Assembly (NCBI GenBank): GCA_016584305.1
Contig: JACEEZ010007216.1
Location: forward strand, 32,501-96,500
DNA: 64,000 nucleotides
DNA from: Chionoecetes opilio
Taxonomy: Eukaryota > Arthropoda > Malacostraca > Decapoda > Majidae
Reading direction: 5' to 3'
Shown here: positions 1 to 10,520 of the stretch, piece after piece
How positions within the stretch are numbered: the first letter of the stretch is position 1
Layout: every line of letters begins with the position of its first letter
Notes under the pieces: generated by a model
Databases searched by the model: none
What the model was told of the DNA's origin: nothing
What the model saw: the letters and a program-made list of their open reading frames with translations, nothing else
Made by a program: the position numbers and the translations under genes

Positions 1-640
1 TACCACGTATGTATCACATAATGTCATAATAAGTCAATTTCAAGTGTGATAAGTGGACATAGTAAAGATTTATAAATAAGAACGAGTGGCAGTTTGCCCT
101 AGCGTCCCGGTAACCATGGAGACGGGCGACCATGGTGGATTTGTACCCCAGCATAACACACGTACACACGCACACCCAGCCACTCCCACACTCTACAAAC
201 GGGACTTTCAAGCCTATACTTGAGGGTTGCCACGTATATAAGGCATATCCCATACCAATCTGAAGTCAATAGCTACCATAGAACAAGAGTAAATAAGGTC
301 TAAAGTCGTGTGCAATAAGCGGGTATAGTGTTTTTATCACGCTTCCCTACATCAGAGATAGGCCCGCAGAGCCGAAGGGGTTGCCGAGTATCACTACGTA
401 TTGACAACACACTTACAAGTATCCCACACAAATTTCAAGCCACTAGCTACCATACGACCGGAGTAAATACAGTCCAAAGTCGCGGCAAAAAAAGTGGATA
501 AGCTCGCGCCTCTAATCCACCCACCCATACCCTCGCGTCGAACCCACGCAGCTGCCGGGTACCGCCACTGTTGCCCCACATATCAAGCAGTGCACCATAC
601 CATTTCAGGTCATTCCTTGCCATAGAAGCCGCGTAACAGA
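1..640. repeat. Diverged ~180-bp tandem repeats
   Basis: No gene is visible. Blocks around 255-330 and 430-505 share a run with AGCTACCATA, then GAGTAAATA, then TCCAAAGTCG or TCTAAAGTCG. A weaker third copy starts near 30 and a fourth near 575. Spacing is about 175-180 bases. This looks like an old satellite or repeated intergenic unit. Short ORFs here are chance. Confidence 0.4.
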
Positions 641-665
641 TTTTTAAATGGTTGACGCACAGGCT

Positions 666-1216
666 GCGTCGCCGGGCCTGGGCGTTACATACATGCCTGA
701 CCCATCACGTGCGTCGCTGGGCCTGGGCGTTACATACATACCTGACCCATCACGTGCGTCGCTGGGCCTGGGCGTTACATACATGCCTGACCCATCACGT
801 GCGTCGCTGGGCCTGGGCGTTACATACATGCCTGACCCATCACGTGCGTCGCTGGGCCTGGGCGTTACATACATGCCTGACCCATCACGTGCGTCGCTGG
901 GACTGGGCGTTACATACATACCTGACCCATCACGTGCGTCGCTGGGCCTGGGCGTTACATACATACCTGACCCATCACGTGCGTCGCTGGGCCTGGGCGT
1001 TACATACATACCTGACCCATCACGTGCGTCGCTGGGACTGGGCGTTACGTACATACCTGACCCATCACGTGCGTCTCTGGGCCTGGGCGTTACATACATA
1101 CCTGACCCATCACGTGCGTCGCTGGGACTGGGCGTTACATACATACCTGACCCATCACGTGCGTCGCTGGGACTGGGCGTTACATACATACCTGACCCAT
1201 CACGTGCGTCGCCGGG
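666..1216. repeat. 45-bp minisatellite, about 12 copies
   Basis: The unit contains CTGACCCATCACGTGCGTCG followed by CTGGGCCTGGGCGTTACATA. Copies differ mainly at two positions (GCCTGG or GACTGG; ACATGC or ACATAC). Because 45 is a multiple of three and no frame has a stop, 190-220-codon repeat ORFs appear on both strands. They carry no non-repeat domain and are not treated as genes. CACGTG occurs once per unit. Confidence 0.95.
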
Positions 1217-1264
1217 GTCCAGGGGGTTAACAAGCCAGTCGGGGGGAAGAAGAAAAATCTGAAA

Positions 1265-2149
1265 ATCCGTTATATCCGAGGGATCTAAACTTTTCTCATA
1301 TAACAAACTTTCTTCGTTATAAGAGGTGAAAGTTTGCTATTTCCGACCATTTCCGTGTATCATGAATTTTGTACTTTGCATTAGATGAAAGTTCGTATAT
1401 TTACGTACATGCAGCCATCACAAGTACTACACGCATACATGGAAATTATAACATTACTGTACTTACATTGGTGAGGCACAGGACGCGAGCGGAGGTATTT
1501 ACAATCGGGCGGACAAAGGTAGACTGATCGGCGCGCCTTGCACTGCCCACTCAGCTTTCTTTATACTGCCGCTGACCGGTCTGCACGTCGACCGCCCACC
1601 ACCGAACCAAACCCCGCATTTTCCAAACTTATTCGGTAGATCCCCGCATGCACCAGACTGGCAGAAAATGTTTGTGAAAGCAGAAATTTGTTGTATAGAG
1701 GTCTGTCAAAGCGAGGGTTTACTGTAGTTAATCAATGAATTAATTGTATATCATGACTATCAGTGTTTATCCTCATTTACAGTGGTGGTTTGTTTGTGTG
1801 TTGCCTGTTTGTGATGCCTTAATATTCCATGCTGTCTGCCACACCCTGGGTCGCCACACCCTGGGTCGGCTTGGCCATTTATGTCACAATTTAAGAGGTC
1901 CTAACATGTGCATCCTTCTAGGGCAATAAAATTATAAAAGTGAAATTGAATGAATGAGAAATTTTTGTGCCACACTTATCAAACATGGTTTTATTTGATA
2001 ATGATTTGCCATTATGACTTACTTCCAAGTCTGCTGTGGCCACTGCTGATACGTGATGTCTACCCATTACCATGGCAGCCATTTGTACAGTTGTAGGATC
2101 TGATTTAATTTCTAGGTTGAGACAAAGAGCACTATGACATTTGGCATTA
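1265..2149. other. Gene-free stretch with a pogo-type right end
   Basis: A pogo/Tigger-like right terminus, GCGAGGGTTTACTG, ends at 1724 and is followed by TA. Its left partner is not seen. CCGTTATATCCGAG near 1268 resembles subterminal sequence of such elements. A 17-base word (CCACACCCTGGGTCG...) is duplicated at 1840-1875. No gene recognised. Confidence 0.4.
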
Positions 2150-2825
2150 CAGTAAACCCTCGCGTAGCCGGACTAATTGGGCCGAGGAGTGGTCCGAGTA
2201 ATGCAAGAATCCGAATAATGCCAGGATTTGAAGAAAAAGAAAAAAAATTCCAGGTAAATAGAGAACATTTGCAAGTGATGCAACTATCACTAAACATCAG
2301 ATCAATAATGTAAATAAATAGATCTACAGTAAAAATACACGCTAGGCCACAGCACAGTATTGCCACTGACCACCTCTGATGCCGTGGTGGTGATCATTCC
2401 CGTGTGGTCTAGTGGCCACTTGTGGCAGCTTATAAAGCCACCTCCTCCTCCCCCTCACTGATACTCACGATCAAAGGCAGTGGTGAATCCGGAGATTCGG
2501 AGTTACTCTCCGTTGGACTGACTGTGCCTGAAGGGCCTGCAGCAGGTGAGGATGGTGAGGCAGCCCTAGGTAGAGGAGACGAAGGTGGGGTTTTAGAGGA
2601 TAGTGAAGATGAAGGACCAGAAGGAGCTGGTTTCAAGAAGGTGTCCAGGGTTGTCTGGCCTAGTTCAACAGGAGCATAATTTCTAGGGCTGAGAACTAGA
2701 AGGGCCAATGTCAAAAAATGGCTAATTATAGATAAGTCCACCACCGAACTGGACATGTATGTATCTATCATGGCAAGAAATGATAGCTTATAATCTAAGT
2801 AATTACTGAAGAAAAAATCTTTCAT
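2150..2825 (-). pseudogene. Tigger/pogo-type transposase C-terminal remnant with terminal repeat
   Basis: A pogo-type terminus CAGTAAACCCTCGCGTAGCC starts at 2150 and is preceded by TA. Reading away from it on the reverse strand, 2825-2430 encodes 131 residues ending in a proline/serine-rich tail with the phrase GQTTLDTFLKPAP, followed by acidic SISEGEEE. This is the kind of tail seen at the end of Tigger/Jerky-type transposases, so I read it as the last part of a dead element whose 3' end is 2150. The catalytic domain is not found upstream. Recognition rests on the tail motif and terminus only. Confidence 0.5.
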
Positions 2826-3430
2826 CTGCTGTTATTTTACCTGATGGCATGATGAAGGCTGCAATATTTCAAACACATTTTTCTCAAAACATAGATTTGT
2901 GACATTGGCCTTTCTTGTTCTCAGCCCTAGCTTTGTTCCTTCTCGTTCTTTTCTTTGTTGATGGTGCTTGATGGTGCTTGATGGTGCTTGATGGTGCTTA
3001 ACAGCTGTTAGCTTTGGTCTTGGCTTTGGTGACAGCCTTTCCTTTGTATTGGGTTTCTGACCACACATTTAAAGATGTGGCAATTCATTCAGTCTTCAAA
3101 CACTCCCGCTTCACTACTTGTGAAGTTATTTCTCTATCATTGGTGTAACAAATCACACATCTTAAGAGTCATGTGGGAAGGGGAATTTAAATTTACTGAT
3201 AAAAAGTACAGATTGTTTGGGAATAGTTAAGAACAGCCTTGAATTTGGTCTAAAAGGAAAATATTACACAGTACTATTTAAATCTGATTTACTTATTTTT
3301 ACTTCAGAACTTAAGCTAAGTTACAGTACCCTCCTGAGTTTCACGATCCTCAAGTTTCACGCAAAGTCCTAAATTCTTACCATCCCCACTTTTGTGCATT
3401 ATCTCCCAGAGTCCCGCTGCTTCGTACACG
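2826..3430. other. No gene recognised; small tandem repeat and a pogo-like end
   Basis: Four copies of a 10-11-base unit (GATGGTGCTT) lie at 2957-2999. A pogo-like terminus CAGTACCCTCCTGAGTTTCA starts at 3324 after TTA. A 78-codon lysine-rich reverse ORF (2832-3068) has no recognisable domain. Confidence 0.4.
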
Positions 3431-3821
3431 TTTTTTTTGTTTTTGTTTTGTTTTGTTTTGTTTTGTTTTGTGTGTGTGTGTGTGTGTGCCTACAGCGCCA
3501 TTAGGCAGTGACCTCCAGGGGTGGGATGGTAGGCCCTGGAAATTCACTCGAGGGCTGTGATGGTTGGCCCTCGCCCGTGGTGGCGCAGGCAGGATTTTTA
3601 TAGTGACGCCTGTAATTAGAGGCTCATGCCGCCCCCCTGTGTCCTCCGATGCACTTGCAATCAAAGGTAGAGTTAATGGGCAGCATGTGGGTGTTCTTAG
3701 GCCACTCGACGGTGCAGAGAAAGATATAAAGTAGATTTTACAGCCCTCATCAAGGATCGAACTCGGGTCATCGAGAACGCCAGTCGGAGACGCTAACCAC
3801 TCTGCTACCGCCTCCCCTAAA
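3431..3821 (-). mobile_element. tRNA-headed SINE, near full length
   Basis: On the reverse strand the element starts with GGGGAGGCGGTAGCAGAGTG (complement at 3800-3819). It contains a pol III A box (TAGCAGAGTGG) and a B box (GTTCGATCC), then a body of about 230 bases and an A-rich tail, read here as T-rich 3431-3470 with a (TG)n run. The same family occurs at 10334, 11736, 12979 and 59459. Known biology: such SINEs are transcribed by pol III and moved by LINE machinery. This copy runs from tRNA head to tail. Confidence 0.85.
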
Positions 3822-4688
3822 GCCCCGTACACGCTACCACTCACCACTGTCGGCGCTTCCCGTCGATCGAGTGTTCGTCACTCAAAAGTGGCAGTGTGGA
3901 CAGGATGCCGACGAGCAAATATGTAAGTGCAAGTCGGCAAGCTCTTGCTCGCCGGCAAGCACCGACAGTAAGCGCCGACGGTGGTGAGTGATAGTGTGTG
4001 CGGGGCCTTAGAGACGTACGGGACACGTATTCCTACCGTTGGCGGCACGCGCGCTGCCTTAAGGCCATGTCACATGGTCACTTTTTCCAGCATCTTTTGG
4101 TATTTTGCTACCATTGGATGCCTGATACCGGCATCTCTCAAAGGCGGAGTCGCGTATGATGGTCCTCTTGCCACCAGTACTGGCATCTTTGTTTACATTT
4201 TGGAGCAGCCGACGCTAGACTTGAACGAACTACAGGTTGCCAGACCATCCTGTCTTAATATCGAATATCGAATAGCCGTATTTTACGCCTTATAACTTAT
4301 AAGGCGATGCATCTTGGAAGACTCACGTACTTTATGATTTTGAAAAGAAATTTCTAAGAAAAAAAAAAGAAAAAAAACAGAAACAGTTTAAAAAAAACAG
4401 TTTAGCGCTATGCCTTCGGAAGAAAGCAAGCGCTGAACTCGGGAGTGTACTGTATAGGACTAAAACAAAAGTCCTTACTGATATATTCCTTTCAGTAGTT
4501 ACATAGGATGGTTTCTGGATAATACATACACGCAAAATTTGACAATATTTAACGTAAAAAAGACAAAAAAATTATCATTTTATTCGTCATTATGATCATC
4601 ACACATTTTGGGTAATAAAAGAAAAAAATTACTAACAGGTGTCATTCCATGATGTGCAGCAGCAGTCGGTGACACCAGTCACCCCCCT
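3822..4688. other. Gene-free stretch with a MITE-like end
   Basis: No gene is seen. At 4268-4330 GCCGTATTTTACGCCTTATA and ATGCATCTTGGAAGACTCAC resemble 9690-9740 (GCATTTTATGGCTTATAAGA, GCTTCTTGGAAGACGCACC) and the CCGTATTTTCCGTCGCATAA block at 13653, so one dispersed TIR-type family is present. The last 100 bases before the ORF at 4689 are AT-rich with runs of A. Confidence 0.4.
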
Positions 4689-7148
4689 TTGACCCCTGTT
4701 GTTGATCTTTGCAGAGTCATCAAGTCTCAAGGGAATAGGTGTCAACTCCAAGAGACACCTGGCACCGCCGCTGCTGCAAAAAGGTTAGACGCGTGCACCT
4801 CCCCTCACACTGCCCAATCTTCCTTCCGCAATAGTACAGCCGCTCTGAGAAAGAAACACGGAAACGTTAATCAAAGGTTACCCAAAGAGTCTCCCATTAT
4901 TACTGCCGAGAAGAGGCTCGGCGAGTGCCGGCAGCCTCACCCTGCCGAGGGTTTTTCCCCGCCTCCTGTATCTAACATGGGAAGGGAATACCCTAAGGTG
5001 GAGGAGGAGTTAGACTTCTACATTTTGAAAGGGCGGCAGAATGAAGCATTTATTAAGGAAAAAACTGATAATGAGACCGAGGCTGCACTGGCAGGTAGAA
5101 GAGGGACAAGTCAGGCAAAAGGCAAGTGGAAGCCAGGAAAGTTACAAAGTGAAGAAGAGTTAGAGTATGCAAGTTCTTTGGAAACAGAATATGTTGACAG
5201 CCCAAGCAAGGACTCACTGACAAATATGAGGATGACTACAGCAGTGATTGACGACAACACCACCACCAATATTAGCCATCCAATAAGCAGAGCTCATGAG
5301 CAACATGTCAAGACAACACTATTGACACCTGCTGATTGTTGTAGCACCAGCAGCCACCAGACAAGCAGTCCTCAGGAACAATTAGATCCTCGTTCAATAG
5401 CAGCACAAGTCACATGCTTCACATTAGATGATATTTTTCATGATCTTTTCATTGATTCGTTCAAGTGCCCATATTGTCCCTTGTCCTTGGCCAAGGCAGT
5501 GGGCAGTGTAGTGCATGGACAGTTAACTCGGGAGGAAGCCTCTGCCTGGTATTGTGTGTGTCCCTCAAGGCTACTGGTGTGTATGGCCTACTTCCCCGTG
5601 CTTCTGACAATGTATGAGACCAGCTTCAGATATTATTGCTACTTGGAGGAAATGCGTAAATATTCAGTTTCTGACAGAGTGGTAGAGTGGCTTCTCCGGA
5701 TGAGGCGTATGGGTCGTTTTCCTGTGATAGCTGATGTTAATCAAGTGGCCAATTACCTAGGGAACAACATTCACTATCTAACTGGATACATGAAGAACTT
5801 CATCAAGGTTTATGGTGAACAGAAAATATCCCTAAAGGATTGGGTCTTTCCCTCCCAAAGAGTTGTATCCGAGTGGCACACCCGCCTTCGTGACCATCTT
5901 TATGTCCGTTGTGGCATGAAACCTGAGGAACTTCTTACCTCCAAAAATGATCTGCAAGTGTTCACCAGTGCTGAGGTCTTGGTGTCCCTTGGTGATTTCC
6001 CTAGGGAGATCATCATTGCTCGGGGAAAGTCCAACCTCTATTGTTTGACCCAACGGAACACTGGAGTGTACCGGGCCATGCTGACCTTCTCTGCAGCAGG
6101 TCAGTTTCACCCACCAGCTGTATTGCAGAAGGGATATGATCTCCCACAATGGGCACTCAATGAGGAGAGTGTTGACCTGATGGCCTCCCCTGATGGTAAG
6201 CTGGACCCCCTAGTCTTTCTTGGATGGCTACGTCGTTTTGAGCAAAGGCTGACGGAGGCTGGTGTGCCCCGGCCAGTGGTTCTCTTTGTCCATGGCCATG
6301 CAGCTCATGGATCACCGGCAGTCGACTCTTTCTGCTGTTCCAAAGGAATCATTCTGCACTCCCATTACCATAGTCCCATTAACTTCATGGATCCATTCAT
6401 TTACCTCCTTTCTCCCCTTCTCTACCACCTGGCCTGCACGCAGGACCAATTGACCGCCCTCACTGACACCCACCCACTGCCAGACTACCTTCTCCCTTCT
6501 GTCTTGGCTGATGCCTGGACTCAGGTTTCCCGAGAGAAGCTGGCAAATGAAGCCTTCGTGAAGTCAGGTCTTGTGCCCTATGATTTCAATAAATGTCCTA
6601 TATTTGGAAAATCCACTCAAATAGCAACCTTTTCACCATTGTTAATAGGACAATTGAAAACATATTTTGCCAGTGGTGATCTCCCTGAAGAAGATCCTTT
6701 TGAATCTGAACCACAAATTTGCACCATTTACCATCTGCGATCATCATGTCCCAGCAAGACATTCCCGTGCACTGTAAAGGAGGACAAAGAAGCTTGTACT
6801 GATGAGAAATTCTCATTCACTAGACTGGAGGATAGAGAAGAGATGATTACTGATGACTCAGATCAGACATGTGACCCACTCTATGTTGGGCCAGATTGTG
6901 TCTCTGATCCATCCAGAATGAAGTCTGAAAAAGTTATCCATCTTCGCCATGACTTCATGAGAAATGCAGAGTCATCTATGCATTACTCCACAGAGAACTG
7001 TCCGGACCAAACACTGGATCAATTACCACTCCTGTGTAACATTGATGAACCAATCAGCTGGTCTGAATCACCGCCGACCTCCCTTAGTCCTCGCCAGCAT
7101 AGCAAGATTGAGGCTGACCTAACTTTTGATTCCATTTTTGTAGAGTAA
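4689..7148 (+). CDS. Pogo/Tigger-derived DDE_1 transposase-like protein, catalytically altered
   Basis: An 819-codon open frame, the longest non-repeat ORF here and free of stops. The frame opens at a TTG. The first ATG is 4977 (codon 97), but a splice-acceptor-like CTTTGCAG ends at 4714, so an upstream exon is possible. Residues 1-220 look disordered. About 260-300 form a Psq/CENP-B-type helix-turn-helix (SLAKAVGSVVHGQLTREEAS). About 325-410 match the second CENP-B/Tc5 HTH and linker (MRRMGRFP, YMKNFIKVYG, ISLKDWVFPSQRV). About 420-640 match the DDE_1 fold (FSAAGQFHPPAVLQKG, EAFVKSGLVPYDFN). Expected catalytic blocks are changed: the DET position reads TSAEV, the LDGH position reads VHGH, and only an aspartate in NFMDPF is kept. 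The 180-residue C-terminus is unrecognised. No terminal repeats are seen around it, unlike every other element here. I infer an exapted DNA-binding protein. A decayed transposase with a lucky long frame is the alternative. Confidence 0.75.
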   Translation: MTPVVDLCRVIKSQGNRCQLQETPGTAAAAKRLDACTSPHTAQSSFRNSTAALRKKHGNVNQRLPKESPIITAEKRLGECRQPHPAEGFSPPPVSNMGREYPKVEEELDFYILKGRQNEAFIKEKTDNETEAALAGRRGTSQAKGKWKPGKLQSEEELEYASSLETEYVDSPSKDSLTNMRMTTAVIDDNTTTNISHPISRAHEQHVKTTLLTPADCCSTSSHQTSSPQEQLDPRSIAAQVTCFTLDDIFHDLFIDSFKCPYCPLSLAKAVGSVVHGQLTREEASAWYCVCPSRLLVCMAYFPVLLTMYETSFRYYCYLEEMRKYSVSDRVVEWLLRMRRMGRFPVIADVNQVANYLGNNIHYLTGYMKNFIKVYGEQKISLKDWVFPSQRVVSEWHTRLRDHLYVRCGMKPEELLTSKNDLQVFTSAEVLVSLGDFPREIIIARGKSNLYCLTQRNTGVYRAMLTFSAAGQFHPPAVLQKGYDLPQWALNEESVDLMASPDGKLDPLVFLGWLRRFEQRLTEAGVPRPVVLFVHGHAAHGSPAVDSFCCSKGIILHSHYHSPINFMDPFIYLLSPLLYHLACTQDQLTALTDTHPLPDYLLPSVLADAWTQVSREKLANEAFVKSGLVPYDFNKCPIFGKSTQIATFSPLLIGQLKTYFASGDLPEEDPFESEPQICTIYHLRSSCPSKTFPCTVKEDKEACTDEKFSFTRLEDREEMITDDSDQTCDPLYVGPDCVSDPSRMKSEKVIHLRHDFMRNAESSMHYSTENCPDQTLDQLPLLCNIDEPISWSESPPTSLSPRQHSKIEADLTFDSIFVE

Positions 7149-7342
7149 TCAATAGGAAATTTAATTGATTGTCAGCCATTTGTCAAAGGGTACCCAGAGT
7201 TTATAGGTAATTTTACTGTCCATATGTCGTCCATAAATGATCAACCAGACTGTGAGATCAAAATAGAGTGAATACATTTAGATTATTATATCTTTATCAA
7301 AGAAGAAATGGAGGAACACTTAGGGGTTGGAGGGTTAGAGTA

Positions 7343-7806
7343 CAGGTTGAAGTTCCCAAACTCGGCATCCCAAGACTCGGCAACACCCAAAACTCGGCTA
7401 TGGTTCCGGATTTTCCAAAACACGGCAGAACACCCAAAACCCGGCGCGTAGTTGCCGGGTCGGCCGCTGGGTGCCACCACACTAGGCCGCTTGGTTTCTC
7501 ACGCCGATTTGTTTGTTGTTATTGCTCAGTGGTGTTGTGACTGTAGAGTTGTGTACACTGTTATTTTGTGTACTTCTACAGGTCTGTTATTGGTATTATG
7601 GCTCCCAAACGTCCAGGAACACCTACTGGTGCAAGTGAAAAGAAAAGGAAGAACAATGTGTTAACTATTTCTGAGAAAATTGACCTTTTGAAGAAGTTGG
7701 ATGGCTTTTTTTTCCCCTTAATATATCTACGTTCTAAAAGTCGGAAAATTCCATTACTCGGCTCGGCGCTGGTCCCGAGGTTGCCGAGTTTGGGAACTTC
7801 AACCTG
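7343..7806 (+). mobile_element. Pogo/Tigger-type MITE carrying a transposase first exon (copy 1)
   Basis: Terminal inverted repeats CAGGTTGAAGTTCCCAAACT and its complement (ends 7806) are flanked by TA on both sides (7341-7342, 7807-7808). Inside, ATG at 7598 starts MAPKRPGTPTG, then KKRKNN and ISEKIDLLKKLDG, the start of a pogo-type transposase (N-terminal basic run and Psq HTH). The frame then runs into element 3' sequence. The body was probably lost by internal deletion. A 493-bp sister lies at 57221. Confidence 0.85.
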
Positions 7807-7808
7807 TA

Positions 7809-8240
7809 TCTCTGAATTGATAACTTAATGAAATGCTCTGGGAATTAATACACAGGTTAAGCTTGTTGTTAGGTTAAACTTGTTGTTATCAAAGTGTATC
7901 CAAGTAAACCTTAGATATATGTGAATAAAATGTACCTATGAATGTTTTTATTTCTGACTTGCATAGATTATTGCTGTGTAGTGTAACGTGGACTGTTGGT
8001 GAGAGTGTTAGTTTATCTGCTTGTCCCTGAGTCTATTAACACTTTGAAGGTACTGCAGTCCTTTATAAGACAGGGTGAATATAACTGGTGGACGTTCCTC
8101 TATCCTAAACGTATGTCTCGTACTACTGAGAACCATTACGCTGGCCTGCATTTCATAATTATTTTTAAAGTTCAAATGTTTTTCACCTGATCTTTGACAA
8201 GTCTTGCATGCTGAATTCGAAAACGGAATCCAAAATTCTC
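7809..8240. other. No gene recognised
   Basis: AT-rich sequence between the MITE and the minisatellite. A 14-base word (GTTAAGCTTGTTGT and GTTAAACTTGTTGT) is repeated at 7856-7885. Nothing else is supported. Confidence 0.4.
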
Positions 8241-9393
8241 AACCAGGTCAGGCTTTTATACAACAGTGGCACTACAACCAGGTCAGGCTTTTATACAACA
8301 GTGGCACTACAACCAGGTCAGGCTTTTATACAACAGTGGAACTACAACCAGGTCAGGCTTTTATACAACAGTGGAACTACAACCAGGTCAGGCTTTTATA
8401 CAACAGTGGAACTACAACCAGGTCAGGCTTTTATACAACAGTGGCACTACAACCAGGTCAGGCTTTTATACAACAGTGGCACTACAACCAGGTCAGGCTT
8501 TTATACAGCAGTGGCACTACAACCAGGTCAGGCTTTTATACAACAGTGGAACTACAACCAGGTCAGGCTTTTATACACCAGTGGAACTACAACCAGGTCA
8601 GGCTTTTATACACCAGTGGAACTACAACCAGGTCAGGCTTTTATACACCAGTGGCACTACAACCAGGTCAGGCTTTTATACAACAGTGGCACTACAACCA
8701 GGTCAGGCTTTTATACAACAGTGGCACTACAACCAGGTCAGGCTTTTATACAACAGTGGAGCTACAACCAGGTCAGGCTTTTATACAACAGTGGAGCTAC
8801 AACCAGGTCAGGCTTTTATACAACAGTGGCACTACAACCAGGTCAGGCTTTTATACAACAGTGGCACTACAACCAGGTCAGGCTTTTATACAACAGTGGC
8901 ACTACAACCAGGTCAGGCTTTTATACACCAGTGGCACTACAACCAGGTCAGGCTTTTATACAACAGTGGCACTACAACCAGGTCAGGCTTTTATACAACA
9001 GTGGCACTACAACCAGGTCAGGCTTTTATACAACAGTGGCACTACAACCAGGTCAGGCTTTTATACAACAGTGGCACTACAACCAGGTCAGGCTTTTATA
9101 CAACAGTGGCACTACAACCAGGTCAGGCTTTTATACAACAGTGGCACTACAACCAGGTCAGGCTTTTATACAACAGTGGCACTACAACCAGGTCAGGCTT
9201 TTATACCACAGTGGCACTACAACCAGGTCAGGCTTTTATACCACAGTGGCACTACAACCAGGTCAGGCTTTTATACAACAGTGGAGCTACAACCAGGTCA
9301 GGCTTTTATACAACAGTGGAGCTACAACCAGGTCAGGCTTTTATACAACAGTGGAGCTACAACCAGGTCAGGCTTTTATACAACAGTGGAACT
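8241..9393. repeat. 35-bp minisatellite, about 33 copies
   Basis: The unit is CAGGTCAGGCTTTTATACAA then CAGTGGCACTACAAC. Length is almost invariant. Substitutions cluster at a few sites (CAACAG/CACCAG/CCACAG/CAGCAG; GGCACT/GGAACT/GGAGCT), and variant units occur in runs, which suggests recent block expansion. All three forward frames are open because 35 is not a multiple of three, giving three overlapping ORFs near 400 codons. These are artefacts of the repeat. Confidence 0.97.
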
Positions 9394-10333
9394 CCCATTC
9401 TGGTGTCCTGACATATTAAAACAGAAAATGTACAATTGATAATGAAATAGTGAAGGAATATACATAGAAAAGTTTTAAATACACAATTAAATGGTACAAC
9501 AATAAGAACGTAAGTAATTAATTCCTCTAGTGAATGTCATTTAAGTACGTAAATAATACGTAAGGAATCCATGCAAGTAAAAAAGAACGTAATGCCACAG
9601 TGAGTACATCCGTATTTCATTCAAGTAAATAACGTAAGTAATTCATTCAAGAACATGGTATAACAGTAAGTGCACAATTAACTCCAGCATACCGCATTTT
9701 ATGGCTTATAAGACGCTGCTTCTTGGAAGACGCACCCTGATTTTGGAAGGGAATTTCTAAGAAAAAGAAAAAACACCACCAAAACTGTTGTCCGATACAG
9801 TCATTTTCACACCAGAACACTCACTATTCATTATCTTCATTCACCACTGCTCATCAGCCATTTTTGTATTCTAGCTTGTATGCGATAGTATAAGTAAATC
9901 GTCATGTTGGCTGGCTGAACATGTACACGCAGGTCGGACGGCGGGAGTGAAAACCAAGGTGACTGCGGCGGTGCACAGCTGCGTGCCTGGCGTGCCCATC
10001 AGTCTGCCTGTGTCTGGCCGGGTGTAAACACCTCCTCACGTCCTCCCGTGCCTCACTACATTTCCTGCCTCTTGTGCCTCACCTCGTATTGTTTAATTTT
10101 CCTGTATGCCTGTAGTATTTGTGGTGGCTGCAGGCACAGGCAGGCACCTCTCGTCTGACACGTGTTTAAACAACATGTTTTTGGAATAACACTATGTGAA
10201 AAATGGAGCATTTTGTTCAAATAATGTTTTATATTTAGAATAACACGATATGCTCTTAAGTTAAAAAATGCTCACCCACCAAATTAACCCTGGCCCAGCA
10301 ATGAATCATTTAGATAATACAAGTATGTGTACC
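9394..10333. other. Gene-free stretch
   Basis: 9480-9680 repeats AAGTAATT-, CGTAAGTAA- and ACGTAA-like words at irregular spacing. A MITE-like end lies at 9690-9740. 9900-10180 is moderately GC-rich and cytosine-rich (GCCTGGCGTGCC, TGCCTGTGTCTGG) without a convincing exon. No gene is supported. Confidence 0.4.
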
Positions 10334-10423
10334 CAGGGAAGGCGGCAGCAGAGTGGTTAGAGCCCTGGAGATCACTGCCGACAGGCGCTATAAGCACAAA
10401 TGTAGAAAAAAAAAAAAAAAAAA
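10334..10423 (+). mobile_element. Short internally deleted SINE
   Basis: AAGGCGGCAGCAGAGTGGTT matches the SINE tRNA head. It is joined directly to the family 3' end (CCTGGAGATCACTGCCGACA, GCGCTATAAGCAC) and a poly-A run. The B box and body are missing, so this is a deletion form of about 90 bases. Confidence 0.7.
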
Positions 10424-10520
10424 GCCGACTTTGTTATACGTAGGATGTTCACATTACGCAAACTTTACTTTACGCGAGGTCTCCAGGAACACAACACTCG
10501 CGTAAATCAAGAGATACCTG
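10424..10520. mobile_element. Pogo-like right end
   Basis: ACTCGCGTAAATCAAGAGAT followed by ACCTG and TA (ends 10520) reads as an inverted CAGGTATCTCTTGATTTACG terminus. Subterminal TTACGCGAGG and TTATACGTAGG fit the style of pogo-type ends here. The partner end is not identified. Confidence 0.4.

Noticed and set aside
644..1306. Two-strand ORFs of about 200 codons
   Set aside because: They translate a 45-bp minisatellite with no non-repeat domain. Openness follows from the repeat length and lack of stops in the unit.
8204..9439. Three overlapping ORFs of about 380-410 codons
   Set aside because: All three frames of a 35-bp array are open. This is a product of the period, not coding constraint.
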